A stretch of 64,000 nt of DNA, from NCBI RefSeq assembly GCF_016862215.1, contig NZ_BOMN01000005.1, positions 1 to 64,000 on the forward strand. Reading direction: 5' to 3'. The position numbers were made by a program, and so were the translations under genes. Shown piece after piece: positions 43,072 to 51,954 of this stretch (position 1 is its first letter; each line of letters begins with the position of its first letter). The DNA is from Winogradskya humida (GTDB lineage Bacteria > Actinomycetota > Actinomycetes > Mycobacteriales > Micromonosporaceae). The notes beneath the pieces are model-generated. The model worked only from the letters and a program-made list of their open reading frames with translations. It made no database searches and had not been told where the DNA came from.

Positions 43072-45003
43072 TTAAGGCTCGATCTTCTCCGGGACCGCGA
43101 GGACGATCGGCTCCACATCGGACGGCACCAGCGGCGTGCTGTCGGCGAACTGGGTGCGGTAGAGCTCCGCATACAGCCCGCCCGCGGCGACCAGGTCATG
43201 GTGGCGGCCTCGTTCGACGATGCGGCCGTGGTCGAGGACGAGGATGAGGTCGGCGGCGCGGACCGTGGAGAGGCGGTGGGCGATCACGAGGGCGGTGCGG
43301 CCCTGCAGGGCGACCGAGAGGGCTCGCTGGACGGCGGCTTCGGACTCGCTGTCGAGGTGGGCCGTGGCCTCGTCGAGGATGACGATCGAGGGGTGTTTGA
43401 GCAGGATGCGGGCGATGGCGATGCGCTGCTTCTCACCGCCGGAGAACCGGTAGCCGCGCTCGCCCACGACGGTGTCCAGGCCGGTGGGCAGCGAGCGGAC
43501 CAGATCGGCGACCTGAGCCGCCCGTAGCGCCTCCCACATCTCCTCCTCGGTGGCCTCGGGGCGGGCGTAGCGGAGGTTTTCCGCGATGGTCTCGTGGAAG
43601 AGGTGGGAATCCTGGGTGACGACGCCGATGGTGTCGCGCAGGGAGTCGAGGGTCGCGTCGCGGACGTCGACGCCGCCGATCTTCACGGCGCCCTCGGTCA
43701 CGTCGTAGACGCGGGCGACGAGCATGGAGGTGGTCGACTTGCCCGCGCCGGACGGGCCGACCAGGGCGACCATCTGGCCCGGCTCGACGGTGAAGTCGAC
43801 GCCGCGCAGGACCGGGGCGTTCTCGGTGCGGTCGAGGGCCACGACATCCTCGAGGGTGGCCAGGGAGACCTCGTCGGCGCTGGGGTATCGGAAGTGCACG
43901 TCGCGGAACTCGATGCGGCCGGCGCCGGGGGCGATCGCGACCGCGCCGGGCTTCTCCTCGATGCCGGGCTTGAGGTCGAGGACCTCGAAGACGCGGTCGA
44001 AGGAGACCAGGGCGCTCATCACGTCGACGCGGACGTTGCTGAGCGCGGTGAGCGGACCGTAGAGCCGGGTGAGCAGCAGCGCCAGGGTGACGACCGTGCC
44101 GGCGGTGACGCTGCCCGTGACGGCGAGCCAGCCGCCGAGGCCGTAGGTGAGAGCCTGGGCCAGCGAGGCGACCAGCAGCATCGCGACGAAGAACGTGCGG
44201 GAGAACATGGCCTGCTGCACGCCGATGTCGCGGACCCGGCCGGCCCGCTCGCCGAAGCGCCCGGCCTCGACGTCGGGGCGGCCGAAGAGCTTGACGAGCA
44301 GAGCGCCGGAGACGTTGAAGCGCTCGGTCATCGTCGCGTTCATCTGGGCGTCGAGGTTGTAGGACTCCCGGGTGATCTCGGCGAGGCGCTTGCCGACCCG
44401 GCGCGCCGGGATGATGAACAGTGGCAGCAGCACCAGCGACAGCACGGTGATCTGCCAGGACAGGCTGAACATCACCGCCGCGGTGAGCACGAGCTGGATG
44501 ACGTTGCTGACCACACCGGACAGTGTCGAGGTGAACGCGCGTTGCGCACCCGTCACGTCGTTGTTGAGCCGGCTGACCAGCGCCCCCGTCTGGGTGCGGG
44601 TGAAGAACTGCAGCGGCATCCGCTGCACGTGGTCGAACACGCGGGTGCGCAGGTCGAGGATGATGCCCTCGCCGATGCGGGCGGAATACCACCGCTGGGC
44701 CAGGGAGAGCAGCGCGTCGACGACGGCGAGCACGGCGATGGTCAGCGCGAGCCGGACGATCGTGGCGGCGGCGTCCGGCCCGCCCGCGGTGATGGTGTTG
44801 ATGACGTGCCCGGCGAGCACCGGGGTGGCCACGCCGATCCCGGCGGCGACGACCACGGTGATCAGGAAGACCGTGATGTCACGCCGGTAGGGCTCGGCGA
44901 AGCGCAGGATCCGCCGGGTGGTGCCCTTGGGGACCTCGTGCTTGTTCACCCGCTCGGAGTTCTGGATCGAGCGCAGCATCATCCAGTTGGAGCTGCTGGA
45001 CAT
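43072..45003 (-). CDS. ABC transporter, fused membrane and ATPase (exporter)
   Basis: A 643-residue half-transporter of the ABCB/MsbA type. Six membrane helices lie in about residues 40-330 (ITVFLITVVVAAGIGVATPVLAG, then further hydrophobic spans), with coupling motif region EITRESYNLDAQMNATMTERFNVSGALLVKLFGR. The ATPase has Walker A GPSGAGKST, signature FSGGEKQR, Walker B IVILDEATAHLD and H-loop IAHRLST. It exports an unknown lipid or drug as a homodimer or with a partner not seen here. ATG 45003 has a strong ribosome site, GAGGTGG. The C-terminal tail after the ATPase is rich in Pro and Val. Confidence 0.93.
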   Translation of the reverse strand: MSSSSNWMMLRSIQNSERVNKHEVPKGTTRRILRFAEPYRRDITVFLITVVVAAGIGVATPVLAGHVINTITAGGPDAAATIVRLALTIAVLAVVDALLSLAQRWYSARIGEGIILDLRTRVFDHVQRMPLQFFTRTQTGALVSRLNNDVTGAQRAFTSTLSGVVSNVIQLVLTAAVMFSLSWQITVLSLVLLPLFIIPARRVGKRLAEITRESYNLDAQMNATMTERFNVSGALLVKLFGRPDVEAGRFGERAGRVRDIGVQQAMFSRTFFVAMLLVASLAQALTYGLGGWLAVTGSVTAGTVVTLALLLTRLYGPLTALSNVRVDVMSALVSFDRVFEVLDLKPGIEEKPGAVAIAPGAGRIEFRDVHFRYPSADEVSLATLEDVVALDRTENAPVLRGVDFTVEPGQMVALVGPSGAGKSTTSMLVARVYDVTEGAVKIGGVDVRDATLDSLRDTIGVVTQDSHLFHETIAENLRYARPEATEEEMWEALRAAQVADLVRSLPTGLDTVVGERGYRFSGGEKQRIAIARILLKHPSIVILDEATAHLDSESEAAVQRALSVALQGRTALVIAHRLSTVRAADLILVLDHGRIVERGRHHDLVAAGGLYAELYRTQFADSTPLVPSDVEPIVLAVPEKIEP

Positions 45004-45095
45004 GGGTCCCACCTCGTTCACCTCCGGGGGTGTCGTAACCGGCAGGCACAGTCTGCCTGCCGGGTATGACAACTTCCGGAGCCGCCCGGCTGTTC

Positions 45096-45875
45096 CTACT
45101 CCAGGCCGGCCAGATCTCGCAGACGTCTGGTCTGCGCTTCCCGCTCGGCCCGGTCCTGATCGTCGTAGGAGCGGGTGACGGCGCCCGCGAGCAGCGCCTT
45201 GATCTCGGCGACGGCCCCGGCGGGTGCGGCCAGGACAGCGGCGGTCAGGTCGCGCACCGTGGCATCCAGCTCGTCGCGGGGCACGACGGTGGTGGCCAGG
45301 CCGAGCCGGTCCGCCTCGTCCGCCGGCAACCGGCGGCCGGTGACGCAGATCTCCAGGGCCCGCGACGGCCCGACCAGCTCGGTGAGGCGTTTGGTGCCAC
45401 CGAGATCCGGCACCAGCCCGAGGGTCACCTCGGCCATCGAGAACCGCGCGTCATCCGCGAGCACTCGCATGTCGCAGTTCAGTGCGAGCTGGAATCCGGC
45501 GCCGATGGCATGACCCTGGACCGCCGCGATGGTGATGAGAGAGGGACGTCGTAACCAGGTAAATGCATCCTGGAACCCGGCAATCCGATCCGCACTCTCT
45601 TCCGGTGACAAGCGAGCCAACTCGGCGAGCGAGGAATCGCCCTCACCGCGCGCCACCGACAAGTCGAGTCCGGCGGAAAAAGCGCGCCCCTCACCGCGGA
45701 CAATGACGACTCGCACGTCACCCGGTAATTTCCGCGAAATGTTGCCCAGCTCGGCCCACATGGCCGGTGTCTGCGCATTGAGGACATCGGGCCGGTCAAG
45801 CGTCACTGACGCCACCGGCCCGTCCTGTGCGTAGCGAATTCCGGCCTCGTAGGAGGAGGCTGCGCTGGTCGTCAC
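45096..45875 (-). CDS. Enoyl-CoA hydratase/isomerase family protein
   Basis: A 259-residue crotonase-fold protein that acts on CoA thioesters. The oxyanion-hole segment is RGEGRAFSAGLDLSVARGEG and the second is AVQGHAIGAGFQLALNCDMRVLADDARFSMAEVTLGLVPDLGGTKRL, with Glu (AEVTLG) near the catalytic position. The reaction (hydration or isomerisation) cannot be fixed from sequence. A GTG start overlaps the stop of the HTH gene (GTGA), so the two form an operon. Confidence 0.88.
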   Translation of the reverse strand: MTTSAASSYEAGIRYAQDGPVASVTLDRPDVLNAQTPAMWAELGNISRKLPGDVRVVIVRGEGRAFSAGLDLSVARGEGDSSLAELARLSPEESADRIAGFQDAFTWLRRPSLITIAAVQGHAIGAGFQLALNCDMRVLADDARFSMAEVTLGLVPDLGGTKRLTELVGPSRALEICVTGRRLPADEADRLGLATTVVPRDELDATVRDLTAAVLAAPAGAVAEIKALLAGAVTRSYDDQDRAEREAQTRRLRDLAGLE

Positions 45876-46099
45876 GCCTTCTTACGGCGGCGGGCGCCGC
45901 CCCGCTGACGCAGCTGCACGCCGGACTCCGTGAGCACCCGGTGCACGAATCCGTAGGAGCGGCCGGTCGAGGCCGCCAGCGCACGAATGCTCTCTCCGGA
46001 GGTGTAACGCTTCACCAGGTCCTTGGCGAGAGTCTGCCGCTCGCTGCCGACGATTCGACGACCCTTCTCAGTGCTGGTGGCTGTGCCGGTGGCTGCCAT
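45872..46099 (-). CDS. Small actinobacterial helix-turn-helix protein
   Basis: A 75-residue protein. VGSERQTLAKDLVKRYTSGESIRALAASTGRSYGFVHRVLTESGV is one HTH of the resolvase or MerR-like length, followed by a basic tail (RRKK). Very similar short proteins are conserved across Streptomyces and relatives. It is probably a nucleoid or transcription factor; its targets are unknown. It is the first gene of the operon with the enoyl-CoA hydratase. Confidence 0.85.
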   Translation of the reverse strand: MAATGTATSTEKGRRIVGSERQTLAKDLVKRYTSGESIRALAASTGRSYGFVHRVLTESGVQLRQRGGARRRKKA

Positions 46100-46629
46100 G
46101 TTGAATCCTCACGTCCCAGACTGTGCGGTTCGATACGGTCCCACCTATTAGACCGCCTCCAACGATCATGCGCTAGGCATCTCGGCTTAGTGAACGTGCC
46201 CATTTATCAGTGTCAGGAACCCGACGATGACCATGCTCATCAATGTCAGACAGATGAGGTGCGAGCCCGTTCGGTCGTGTTTAGTTCCGCGTGTGAGCCT
46301 TTCCGCGGAGCACGTATAGCGACGGCGGACGGCTCTGTTCGACTTCGATCAAGCCAGGATGACCTGCACAAACATCATCTTGTCGGCGGTCCGACAACGA
46401 TGTCACTCAGAGTGGACCAAACCCTCACTTTGGGGCTCGATCCACTGCCCGAACGGGCACCCTGCCACGTAGGCAGGGCGCCCGGATGCGGTTGCGCTGT
46501 GACCAGTGCCGGGCACATGTCGCACTGTCTGTGTGGGCACCTGTTGACAACTGACGATGCCGATGATTCTGGATCTACCCAGCCGGAATTACTCAGCCGA
46601 ATGGGCAATAGGGCCTACTCAGGGCCTAC
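46100..46629. other. 530-bp intergenic region with tandem hairpins
   Basis: No supported gene. The GC content is visibly lower than the surroundings. Two hairpins lie side by side: TGCCC-GAAC-GGGCA (46446-46459) and CCCTGCC-N5-GGCAGGG (46460-46478), and GGGCCTACTCA is repeated near 46610. It is 3' of the ABC-F gene, so the hairpins may end its transcript, and 5' of the HTH gene, whose promoter must be within it. Confidence 0.6.
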
Positions 46630-48234
46630 TCAGGCGAGTTCGACGAGCTCCAGCAGATCGTCGCTCCACGCGTCCTCGTCGCCGTCGGGCAGCAGAATCG
46701 CGCGGTCCGGCTTCAATGCCTGTACGGCACCGGCATCGTGGGTGACGAGCACGATCGCGCCCGGGTAATTGGCGATCGCGTCGAGGACCTGCTCGCGGCT
46801 CACCGGGTCGAGGTTGTTCGTGGGCTCGTCGAGCAGCAGCACGTTGGCGCCCGAGCACACCAGGGTCGCCAGCGCGAGCCGGGTCTTCTCGCCGCCGGAG
46901 AGCACACCCGCGGGCTTGTCGACGTCGTCACCGGAGAACAGGAACGCGCCGAGGATCTTGCGCAGCTCGGTGTCGGTCTGCTCCGACGCGGCGCTGCGCA
47001 TGTGGTCGAGGATCGAGCGGTCGACGTCGAGGGTCTCGTGCTCCTGGGCGTAGTAGCCGAGCCGCAGACCGTGCCCCGGGCGTACCTCACCGGTGTCCGA
47101 TTGAAGATGGCCACCCAGGATGCGCAACAGAGTCGTCTTGCCGGCGCCGTTGAGGCCCAGGATCGCGACCCGCGAGCCCCGGTCGACCGCCACGTCGACG
47201 TCGGTGAAGATCTCCAGCGAGCCGTAGGACTTCGACAGCCCCTGCGCGGTCAGCGGGGTCTTGCCGCACGGCGCCGGGCTCGGGAAGCGGACCTTCGCCA
47301 CCTTGTCGGAGCTGCGGACCTCCTCGAGACCACCGAGCAGCTTCTCCGCGCGCTTCGCCATGTTCTGCGCGGCGACGGTCTTGGTGGCCTTCGCGCGCAT
47401 CTTGTCGGCCTGCGCCATCAGGGCACCGGCCTTCTTCTCGGCGTTGGCCCGCTCACGGCGGCGGCGGCGCTCGTCGGTCTCGCGCGACTCGAGGTAGGCC
47501 TTCCAGCCCAGGTTGTACATGTCGACCACGGACCGGTTGGCGTCGAGATACCAGACCCGGTTGACCACGGCGTCGAGCAGCTCGACGTCGTGGCTGATCA
47601 CGATCAGACCGCCCTTGTGGTTGGCGATGTAGCCGCGCAGCCAGGTGATGGAGTCGTGGTCGAGGTGGTTGGTGGGTTCGTCGAGCAGCAGGATGCCCTT
47701 GCCGTTCTGCCCCGAATTCTGGAAGAGGATCCGGGCCAGCTCGATCCGGCGCCGCTGACCGCCGGAGAGGGTGCCGATCGTCTGGGCCAGCGCGCGGTCG
47801 GGCAGCCCGAGGTTGGAGCAGATCCGGGCGGCCTCGGCCTCGGCGGCGTACCCGCCGAGGCTGGAGAACTGGTCCTCCAGCACGCCGTAGCGGCGGATCA
47901 GCTTCTCGTCGGCGCTCTCCTCGAGCTCGACCTCGAGCTTCTGCATCTCCGCGAGGATCGTGTCGAGCCCGCGCGCCGACAGCACCCGGTCGCGGGCGGT
48001 GACGCTCAGGTCACCGGTGCGCGGGTCCTGCGGCAGGTAGCCGACCTCGCTCGTGCGGGTGACCTCACCGGCGTAGGGCGAGCCCTCGCCGGCCAGGACC
48101 TTGAGCGTCGTCGTCTTCCCGGCGCCGTTCCGGCCGACCAGGCCGATCCGGTCACCGGCCTGCACCCGCAGCGTCGTCGGGGAGATCAGGATCCGGGACC
48201 CGGCACGCAGTTCGAGTCCAGTGGCGGTAATCAT
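46630..48234 (-). CDS. ABC-F family ATPase (translation factor)
   Basis: A 534-residue soluble protein with two ABC ATPase domains and no membrane segments: Walker A GRNGAGKTT and GLNGAGKTT, signatures LSGGQRRR and LSGGEKTR, and Walker B LLLDEPTNHLD and LLLDEPTNNLD. The basic linker (ERANAEKKAGALMAQADKMRAKATKTVAAQNMAKRAEK) is the P-site tRNA interaction motif of ABC-F proteins, which act on stalled ribosomes or protect against antibiotics. The subclass cannot be fixed without alignment. ATG 48234 is preferred over a longer start at 48276. Confidence 0.92.
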   Translation of the reverse strand: MITATGLELRAGSRILISPTTLRVQAGDRIGLVGRNGAGKTTTLKVLAGEGSPYAGEVTRTSEVGYLPQDPRTGDLSVTARDRVLSARGLDTILAEMQKLEVELEESADEKLIRRYGVLEDQFSSLGGYAAEAEAARICSNLGLPDRALAQTIGTLSGGQRRRIELARILFQNSGQNGKGILLLDEPTNHLDHDSITWLRGYIANHKGGLIVISHDVELLDAVVNRVWYLDANRSVVDMYNLGWKAYLESRETDERRRRRERANAEKKAGALMAQADKMRAKATKTVAAQNMAKRAEKLLGGLEEVRSSDKVAKVRFPSPAPCGKTPLTAQGLSKSYGSLEIFTDVDVAVDRGSRVAILGLNGAGKTTLLRILGGHLQSDTGEVRPGHGLRLGYYAQEHETLDVDRSILDHMRSAASEQTDTELRKILGAFLFSGDDVDKPAGVLSGGEKTRLALATLVCSGANVLLLDEPTNNLDPVSREQVLDAIANYPGAIVLVTHDAGAVQALKPDRAILLPDGDEDAWSDDLLELVELA

Positions 48235-48454
48235 GGGGAAGGCTCTCGCTCTCGGGAAGAAGGCTGGCTCAGGCACACGAACGCGCCGAACGTCGGAAAG
48301 ATTCCGGTCTGAATCAGTTCGGTTCGGGCGCGGGGCAGGTCAGCCTTCGCAGAGCAGCACCCGACGATTGTACCGGGCACCCCCCGCGAGCTCCCAACCG
48401 ATTAGCCGGGAACATCACCGGGTACAGACGCCACCACACGCCCGGGAGGACTGG

Positions 48455-49342
48455 ATGGAACTCAACGAGAACGCCCGCATCGACACGAGCCAGATCGACG
48501 ACGAGCGTTCCTCGGGCGGCGGCGGTGGCGGCGGACTAGGCGGCCTGCCGATCGGCGGCGGAGGCCTCGTCGGCATCGTCGTGACCGTTCTGATCGCTCT
48601 GGTCGGCGGCTACTTCGGCATCAACAACCTCGGCGGCGGCAGCAGTTCGAGCGCCCCCGCCGACAACACCGCGCTGTCCGAGAAATGCTCCCAGTCGGAC
48701 GCCATCAAGCAACTCGAATGCCGCAACGTGCTCTACGTCAACTCGATCCAGGACTACTGGACCGACGCGTACCCGCAATACTTCAACGGCAAGTACGAGC
48801 CGTCGAAAACCGATTTCTTCTCCGGCCAGGTCCAGACCAAATGCGGCGCCGCAGACTCGGGCGTCGGCCCGTTCTACTGCCCCGCCGACGACAAGGTCTA
48901 CATCGACCTGACGTTCTACGAGGTCCTGTCGCAGCAGCTGGGAGCGCCCGGCGAGTTCGCGCAGCCGTACGTTCTGGCGCACGAGTACGGCCACCACATC
49001 CAGGATCTCGCAGGCCAGGAAACCGGCGGCAGCAACGCCGGATCGGTCAAACTCGAACTCCAGGCCGACTGCTACGCCGGCGTCTGGGCCAAGAACGCCA
49101 CCGGCACCGACGACGGCAGCGGCCAGAAAATCTTCAAGAGCATCACCGCCGACGACATCAAGCAGGGAATCGACACTGCCGGCCAGATCGGCGACGACAC
49201 CCTCCAGAAAAAGAGCGGCGGCACGGTCAACCCCGCCGAATTCACCCACGGCACCAGCGCCCAGCGCCAGAAATGGTTCAGCGAGGGCTACAACAGCGGC
49301 ACCCCCAAGAACTGCGACACCTTCAAAGCGGGCGCCGTCTAA
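48455..49342 (+). CDS. Neutral zinc metallopeptidase (YpfJ/KPN_02809 family)
   Basis: A 295-residue membrane-anchored protein. The cytoplasmic N-terminus is Gly-rich, and one helix (LVGIVVTVLIALVGGYFGI, about residues 38-56) anchors it. The extracellular domain carries HEYGHHIQD, the HExxH zinc site, with a further Glu in LELQADCY. Conserved Cys pairs (KCSQS..LECRN, TKCGAA..FYCPA) probably form disulfides. The substrate is unknown. GGGAGGA precedes ATG 48455. A long composite terminator follows. Confidence 0.93.
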   Translation: MELNENARIDTSQIDDERSSGGGGGGGLGGLPIGGGGLVGIVVTVLIALVGGYFGINNLGGGSSSSAPADNTALSEKCSQSDAIKQLECRNVLYVNSIQDYWTDAYPQYFNGKYEPSKTDFFSGQVQTKCGAADSGVGPFYCPADDKVYIDLTFYEVLSQQLGAPGEFAQPYVLAHEYGHHIQDLAGQETGGSNAGSVKLELQADCYAGVWAKNATGTDDGSGQKIFKSITADDIKQGIDTAGQIGDDTLQKKSGGTVNPAEFTHGTSAQRQKWFSEGYNSGTPKNCDTFKAGAV

Positions 49343-49788
49343 AAAATAGGAATCAAGATGTCGTAGCTCGGTGGTGGGTGACGGACCGTCGCTCCCGCCG
49401 AGGCCGGGCCCGAGGATCCAGGAGCTGGCGCTCCAAAGCGGATCCCCGGGCCCTTCATTCTGAGTGAGTGGCCAACCTCACCCCGAAAAGCCCCAAAACG
49501 CCCCCGATCCGGCCCGCCGCCCGCCGCCCGCCGCCCGCCGCCCGCCGAGCCAGCTCGCTGCCCGCCGCCCGCCACTCCGTCGAGTCGGCCCGGAAATCGG
49601 TGGCGGCACATTGTCGCGACAACTCATGCTGTCGGCGTGATCACCACGGCGTCACCCAGAGCCATCGCCCGCACCGCCTGCACCTGTCCCGCGCCGGGTT
49701 GGGCGGCTCTGGTGGGTTGGGCTGAGCTGGGCAGGGTTTCGTGGAAGCAGCGTGGCGACGGCGGCCGGGCGGTGTGCGTACCCGTGTC
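49343..49788. other. Gap between metallopeptidase and LysE genes
   Basis: It contains the terminator at 49406-49453, five copies of GCCCGCC (49512-49546) and a perfect 12-bp palindrome TTGTCGCGACAA (49611-49622). I see no gene in it. Confidence 0.6.
49406..49453 (+). terminator. Composite stem-loop terminator
   Basis: GGGCCCG-A-GGATCC pairs with GGATCC-C-CGGGCCC, one mismatch, and the interior carries a second stem GGAGC-TGGC-GCTCC. TTCATTCT follows. It is 64 bases after the metallopeptidase stop. Confidence 0.7.
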
Positions 49789-50382
49789 ATGATCGGGTCT
49801 TTGTGGTCCGGGATTGTTGCTGGTTATGGCGTGGCTGTGCCGGTCGGAGCCATCGGAATCCTGATCGCCGGTCTCAGCGCCCGCACATCCTTCAAGGTCG
49901 GAGCCGGAGCGGGGCTCGGCGCCGCCACCGCCGACGCCATCTACGCAGCCCTGGCAGTCCTGGGTGGCGCGGCACTCGCCGGCGCGATAGCCCCGATCGC
50001 CACTCACCTGCGCTGGCTCGCCGCCGCCGTCCTGCTCGCCCTGGCCGCCCATACCGCCTGGTCCGCCCTGCGCCCCGGCACGGCCGTCCGCGAGACGCGG
50101 CAGACCACGGCGCTCGGGGCGTACCTCGCGATCCTCGCCCTGACCCTGCTCAACCCGATGACAATCGTGTACTTCGCCGCCCTGGTCCTCGGCCGCGGCG
50201 GCGAGGGCGGCGGCATCTGGTTCGTCCTGGGCGCACTGCTCGCGTCAGCCAGCTGGCAACTCCTCATCGCCGCAAGTGGCGCACTGGCCGGCAAGTTCCT
50301 CACCACCCCCCGAGCCCGCCGGCTCACCGCCCTCGCCTCCAGCACCGTCATCGCCGCCCTTGCGGTCACCCTGCTGCTCTGA
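49789..50382 (+). CDS. LysE-family transporter
   Basis: A 197-residue membrane protein with five to six helices: residues 7-27, 42-62, 66-86, 112-132, 140-160 and 172-192. The N-terminal PVGAIGILIAGLSARTSFKVGAGAGLGAATADAIYA is the LysE signature, and NPMTIVYFAALVL near residue 120 is the second conserved region. It exports amino acids or related solutes; the substrate is not determined. ATG 49789 lies just after GTGTC without a strong ribosome site. Confidence 0.88.
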   Translation: MIGSLWSGIVAGYGVAVPVGAIGILIAGLSARTSFKVGAGAGLGAATADAIYAALAVLGGAALAGAIAPIATHLRWLAAAVLLALAAHTAWSALRPGTAVRETRQTTALGAYLAILALTLLNPMTIVYFAALVLGRGGEGGGIWFVLGALLASASWQLLIAASGALAGKFLTTPRARRLTALASSTVIAALAVTLLL

Positions 50383-50503
50383 CCTCTTGCGGGCAACGCG
50401 ACGGACCTGCCAGCGGCACCGATCGCTCAAGTGCAGCGACTCACACCCGAACAGACAAGCGCGTGGACACCCACCCCCTCCCGCTTAAGGGATATTGGGA
50501 GCT

Positions 50504-51286
50504 CTAGCCGCTGACGGCGACCCGGTCGCTACGGGTGCCGGAGGCGAGGTAGGTGGTTCGGGTAGAGATGGCTTTCCATACTCCCGAGCGAGACTGACGG
50601 AACTTACCCTTGGCCTCCCATGTCGCCGCGTCTCCATCACCGCAGTATGAGATGCATCGAGGGCGCAAACTGCCGCGCCGGGTCCAGGTGGTGGAGTTGT
50701 CAGCCTTGAAGTAGATCGCGATCGGGTGGGTGTCCACGTACTCCCAGCCGTCACTGACCCATCCGGTCAGCGTGACCCAGCTACCGCGGTGTACGGGCTC
50801 GGGGGCGGCGTTGAAGCTTACGAGCCCCTGATAGCGCAACCGGAAGCTGCGTTCGACCGATACGACTCCGCCCGCGTATCGCACCATGAGCGTCCAGGTG
50901 AAACGACCGACGTAATCAGCCGCATACTTGGCGTCGAGCCCGCACAGCCGTACCCGGTCGCTGACCGCGGTGATGCTGCCCGATTCCTTGCGACGCAGTC
51001 CCAGAGTCGGCTTCAAGCCCCCGGTCTCGTCGCGAACTGTCGTGGTCACCGAAGTCACTTCCGCGTCGGTCGTCGCGATGCGGCCGGTGAGGGCTATCTG
51101 GGTGCATCTTCCCGGGCCGGTCACCGGGTTGGCGTCGGTCAGCCCGACCGAACGGAGTTCCGGTGCCGACACCCGCGCAGTTGCCACAGCAGCGGTGCCA
51201 GCACCCTCCGCTGAGAAGGAAGCCACCAGGCATACCGCGAGAAGCATTGCGCGACGAAGCATCACCCGAGTCTTGCCGGGACCCAT
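50504..51286 (-). CDS. Secreted protein of unknown function
   Basis: A 260-residue protein. The signal peptide (residues 1-30, MLRRAMLLAVCLVASFSAEGAGTAA after a short basic start) indicates export. The mature part has beta-rich Ig-like segments (EVTSVTTTVRDETGG, YVGRFTWTLMVRY..., VHRGSWVTLTGWVSDGWEY) and Cys residues that may pair (CTQIAL, RLCGLD, RCISYCG). No catalytic motif. It may be a surface or stress protein. Confidence 0.75.
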   Translation of the reverse strand: MGPGKTRVMLRRAMLLAVCLVASFSAEGAGTAAVATARVSAPELRSVGLTDANPVTGPGRCTQIALTGRIATTDAEVTSVTTTVRDETGGLKPTLGLRRKESGSITAVSDRVRLCGLDAKYAADYVGRFTWTLMVRYAGGVVSVERSFRLRYQGLVSFNAAPEPVHRGSWVTLTGWVSDGWEYVDTHPIAIYFKADNSTTWTRRGSLRPRCISYCGDGDAATWEAKGKFRQSRSGVWKAISTRTTYLASGTRSDRVAVSG

Positions 51287-51314
51287 GCTGCTGTCTGGGC
51301 AACGGGAAATCGCG

Positions 51315-51379
51315 ATCTGAAAGAGCGTTGCAGGTTTTGCCGTCGCCTCCTACGCTGGATCTGAAATGCTCTTTCAGAT
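51315..51379. promoter_or_regulatory. ArsR operator region: full palindrome plus half-site
   Basis: Palindrome 51359-51379: 8-bp arms ATCTGAAA and TTTCAGAT around TGCTC, perfect, 15 bases before the ArsR start at 51394. A further ATCTGAAAGAGC at 51315-51326 is the exact inverted copy of GCTCTTTCAGAT (51368-51379). Two sites of one repressor are likely. Confidence 0.78.
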
Positions 51380-51393
51380 TGTAGGGAGCCGCT

Positions 51394-51954
51394 GTGCAGG
51401 AACGTCGTCCGAAGCTCACCGACCCCGCGGTCCTCGACGCGCTCGCGCACCCGGTGCGGCTCGACGTCCTGCGATACCTCATGTCGACCGGCCCGGCGAC
51501 CGCGTCGCAGTGTGCACGCGCGGTCGGGGACACCCCGTCGAACTGCAGCTATCACCTTCGGGTGCTCGGGGCGCACGGGCTGGTGGAGCCGGATGAGTCC
51601 GGGGACGGGCGGTCGCGGCCGTGGCGGGCGACGATCACGGGGTTCACGATCGATGCAGGCGACCCGGCGGGCGTTGTTCACATGCGCGAGGCGGCCGTGG
51701 AGCTGGATCATCATCTGGCCCGCGAGTACCTGCGGGGGCGTGATGCGGTGCCGGAGCCGTGGCGGGAGGCCGACACGCATTCGTCCTACGGTCTCGCGCT
51801 GTCGCCCGGCGAGCTGGCCGAGATCGTGCGCCGGATCGATGACGTGATCCGGCCCTATCTCCAGGCGACGCGGGCGGACGCTCCGGCCGACGCCGAGCAT
51901 GTGCACCTGACCGTCAGCGCGTTTCCGCGGGCCGGGTACGGACGGGAGCGGTGA
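51394..51954 (+). CDS. ArsR-family (HTH_20-type) transcriptional regulator
   Basis: A 186-residue regulator with a GTG start. PAVLDALAHPVRLDVLRYLMSTGPATASQCARAVGDTPSNCSYHLRVLGAHGLVEPDES is the winged helix. The C-terminal half is a longer effector region with several His and acid residues (HMREAAVELDHHLAREYLRG). The metal motif of classical ArsR (ELCVCDL) is absent, so a small molecule is the more likely signal. It overlaps the MFS start (GTGA), forming an autoregulated efflux operon. Confidence 0.88.
   Translation: MQERRPKLTDPAVLDALAHPVRLDVLRYLMSTGPATASQCARAVGDTPSNCSYHLRVLGAHGLVEPDESGDGRSRPWRATITGFTIDAGDPAGVVHMREAAVELDHHLAREYLRGRDAVPEPWREADTHSSYGLALSPGELAEIVRRIDDVIRPYLQATRADAPADAEHVHLTVSAFPRAGYGRER

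Noticed and set aside
43594..45069. 491-codon plus-strand ORF
   Set aside because: Antisense to the ABC exporter, whose Walker and signature motifs are intact.
46375..46608. 77-codon minus-strand ORF in the 530-bp gap
   Set aside because: No ribosome site, no similarity and it overlaps the tandem hairpins.
45827..46768. 313-codon plus-strand ORF spanning the gap
   Set aside because: Covers the HTH gene antisense and the 530-bp gap with no recognisable domain or ribosome site.
49468..49725. 85-codon plus-strand ORF in the metallopeptidase-LysE gap
   Set aside because: Encoded by the GCCCGCC repeat with an Arg/Pro/Ala translation and no start signal.
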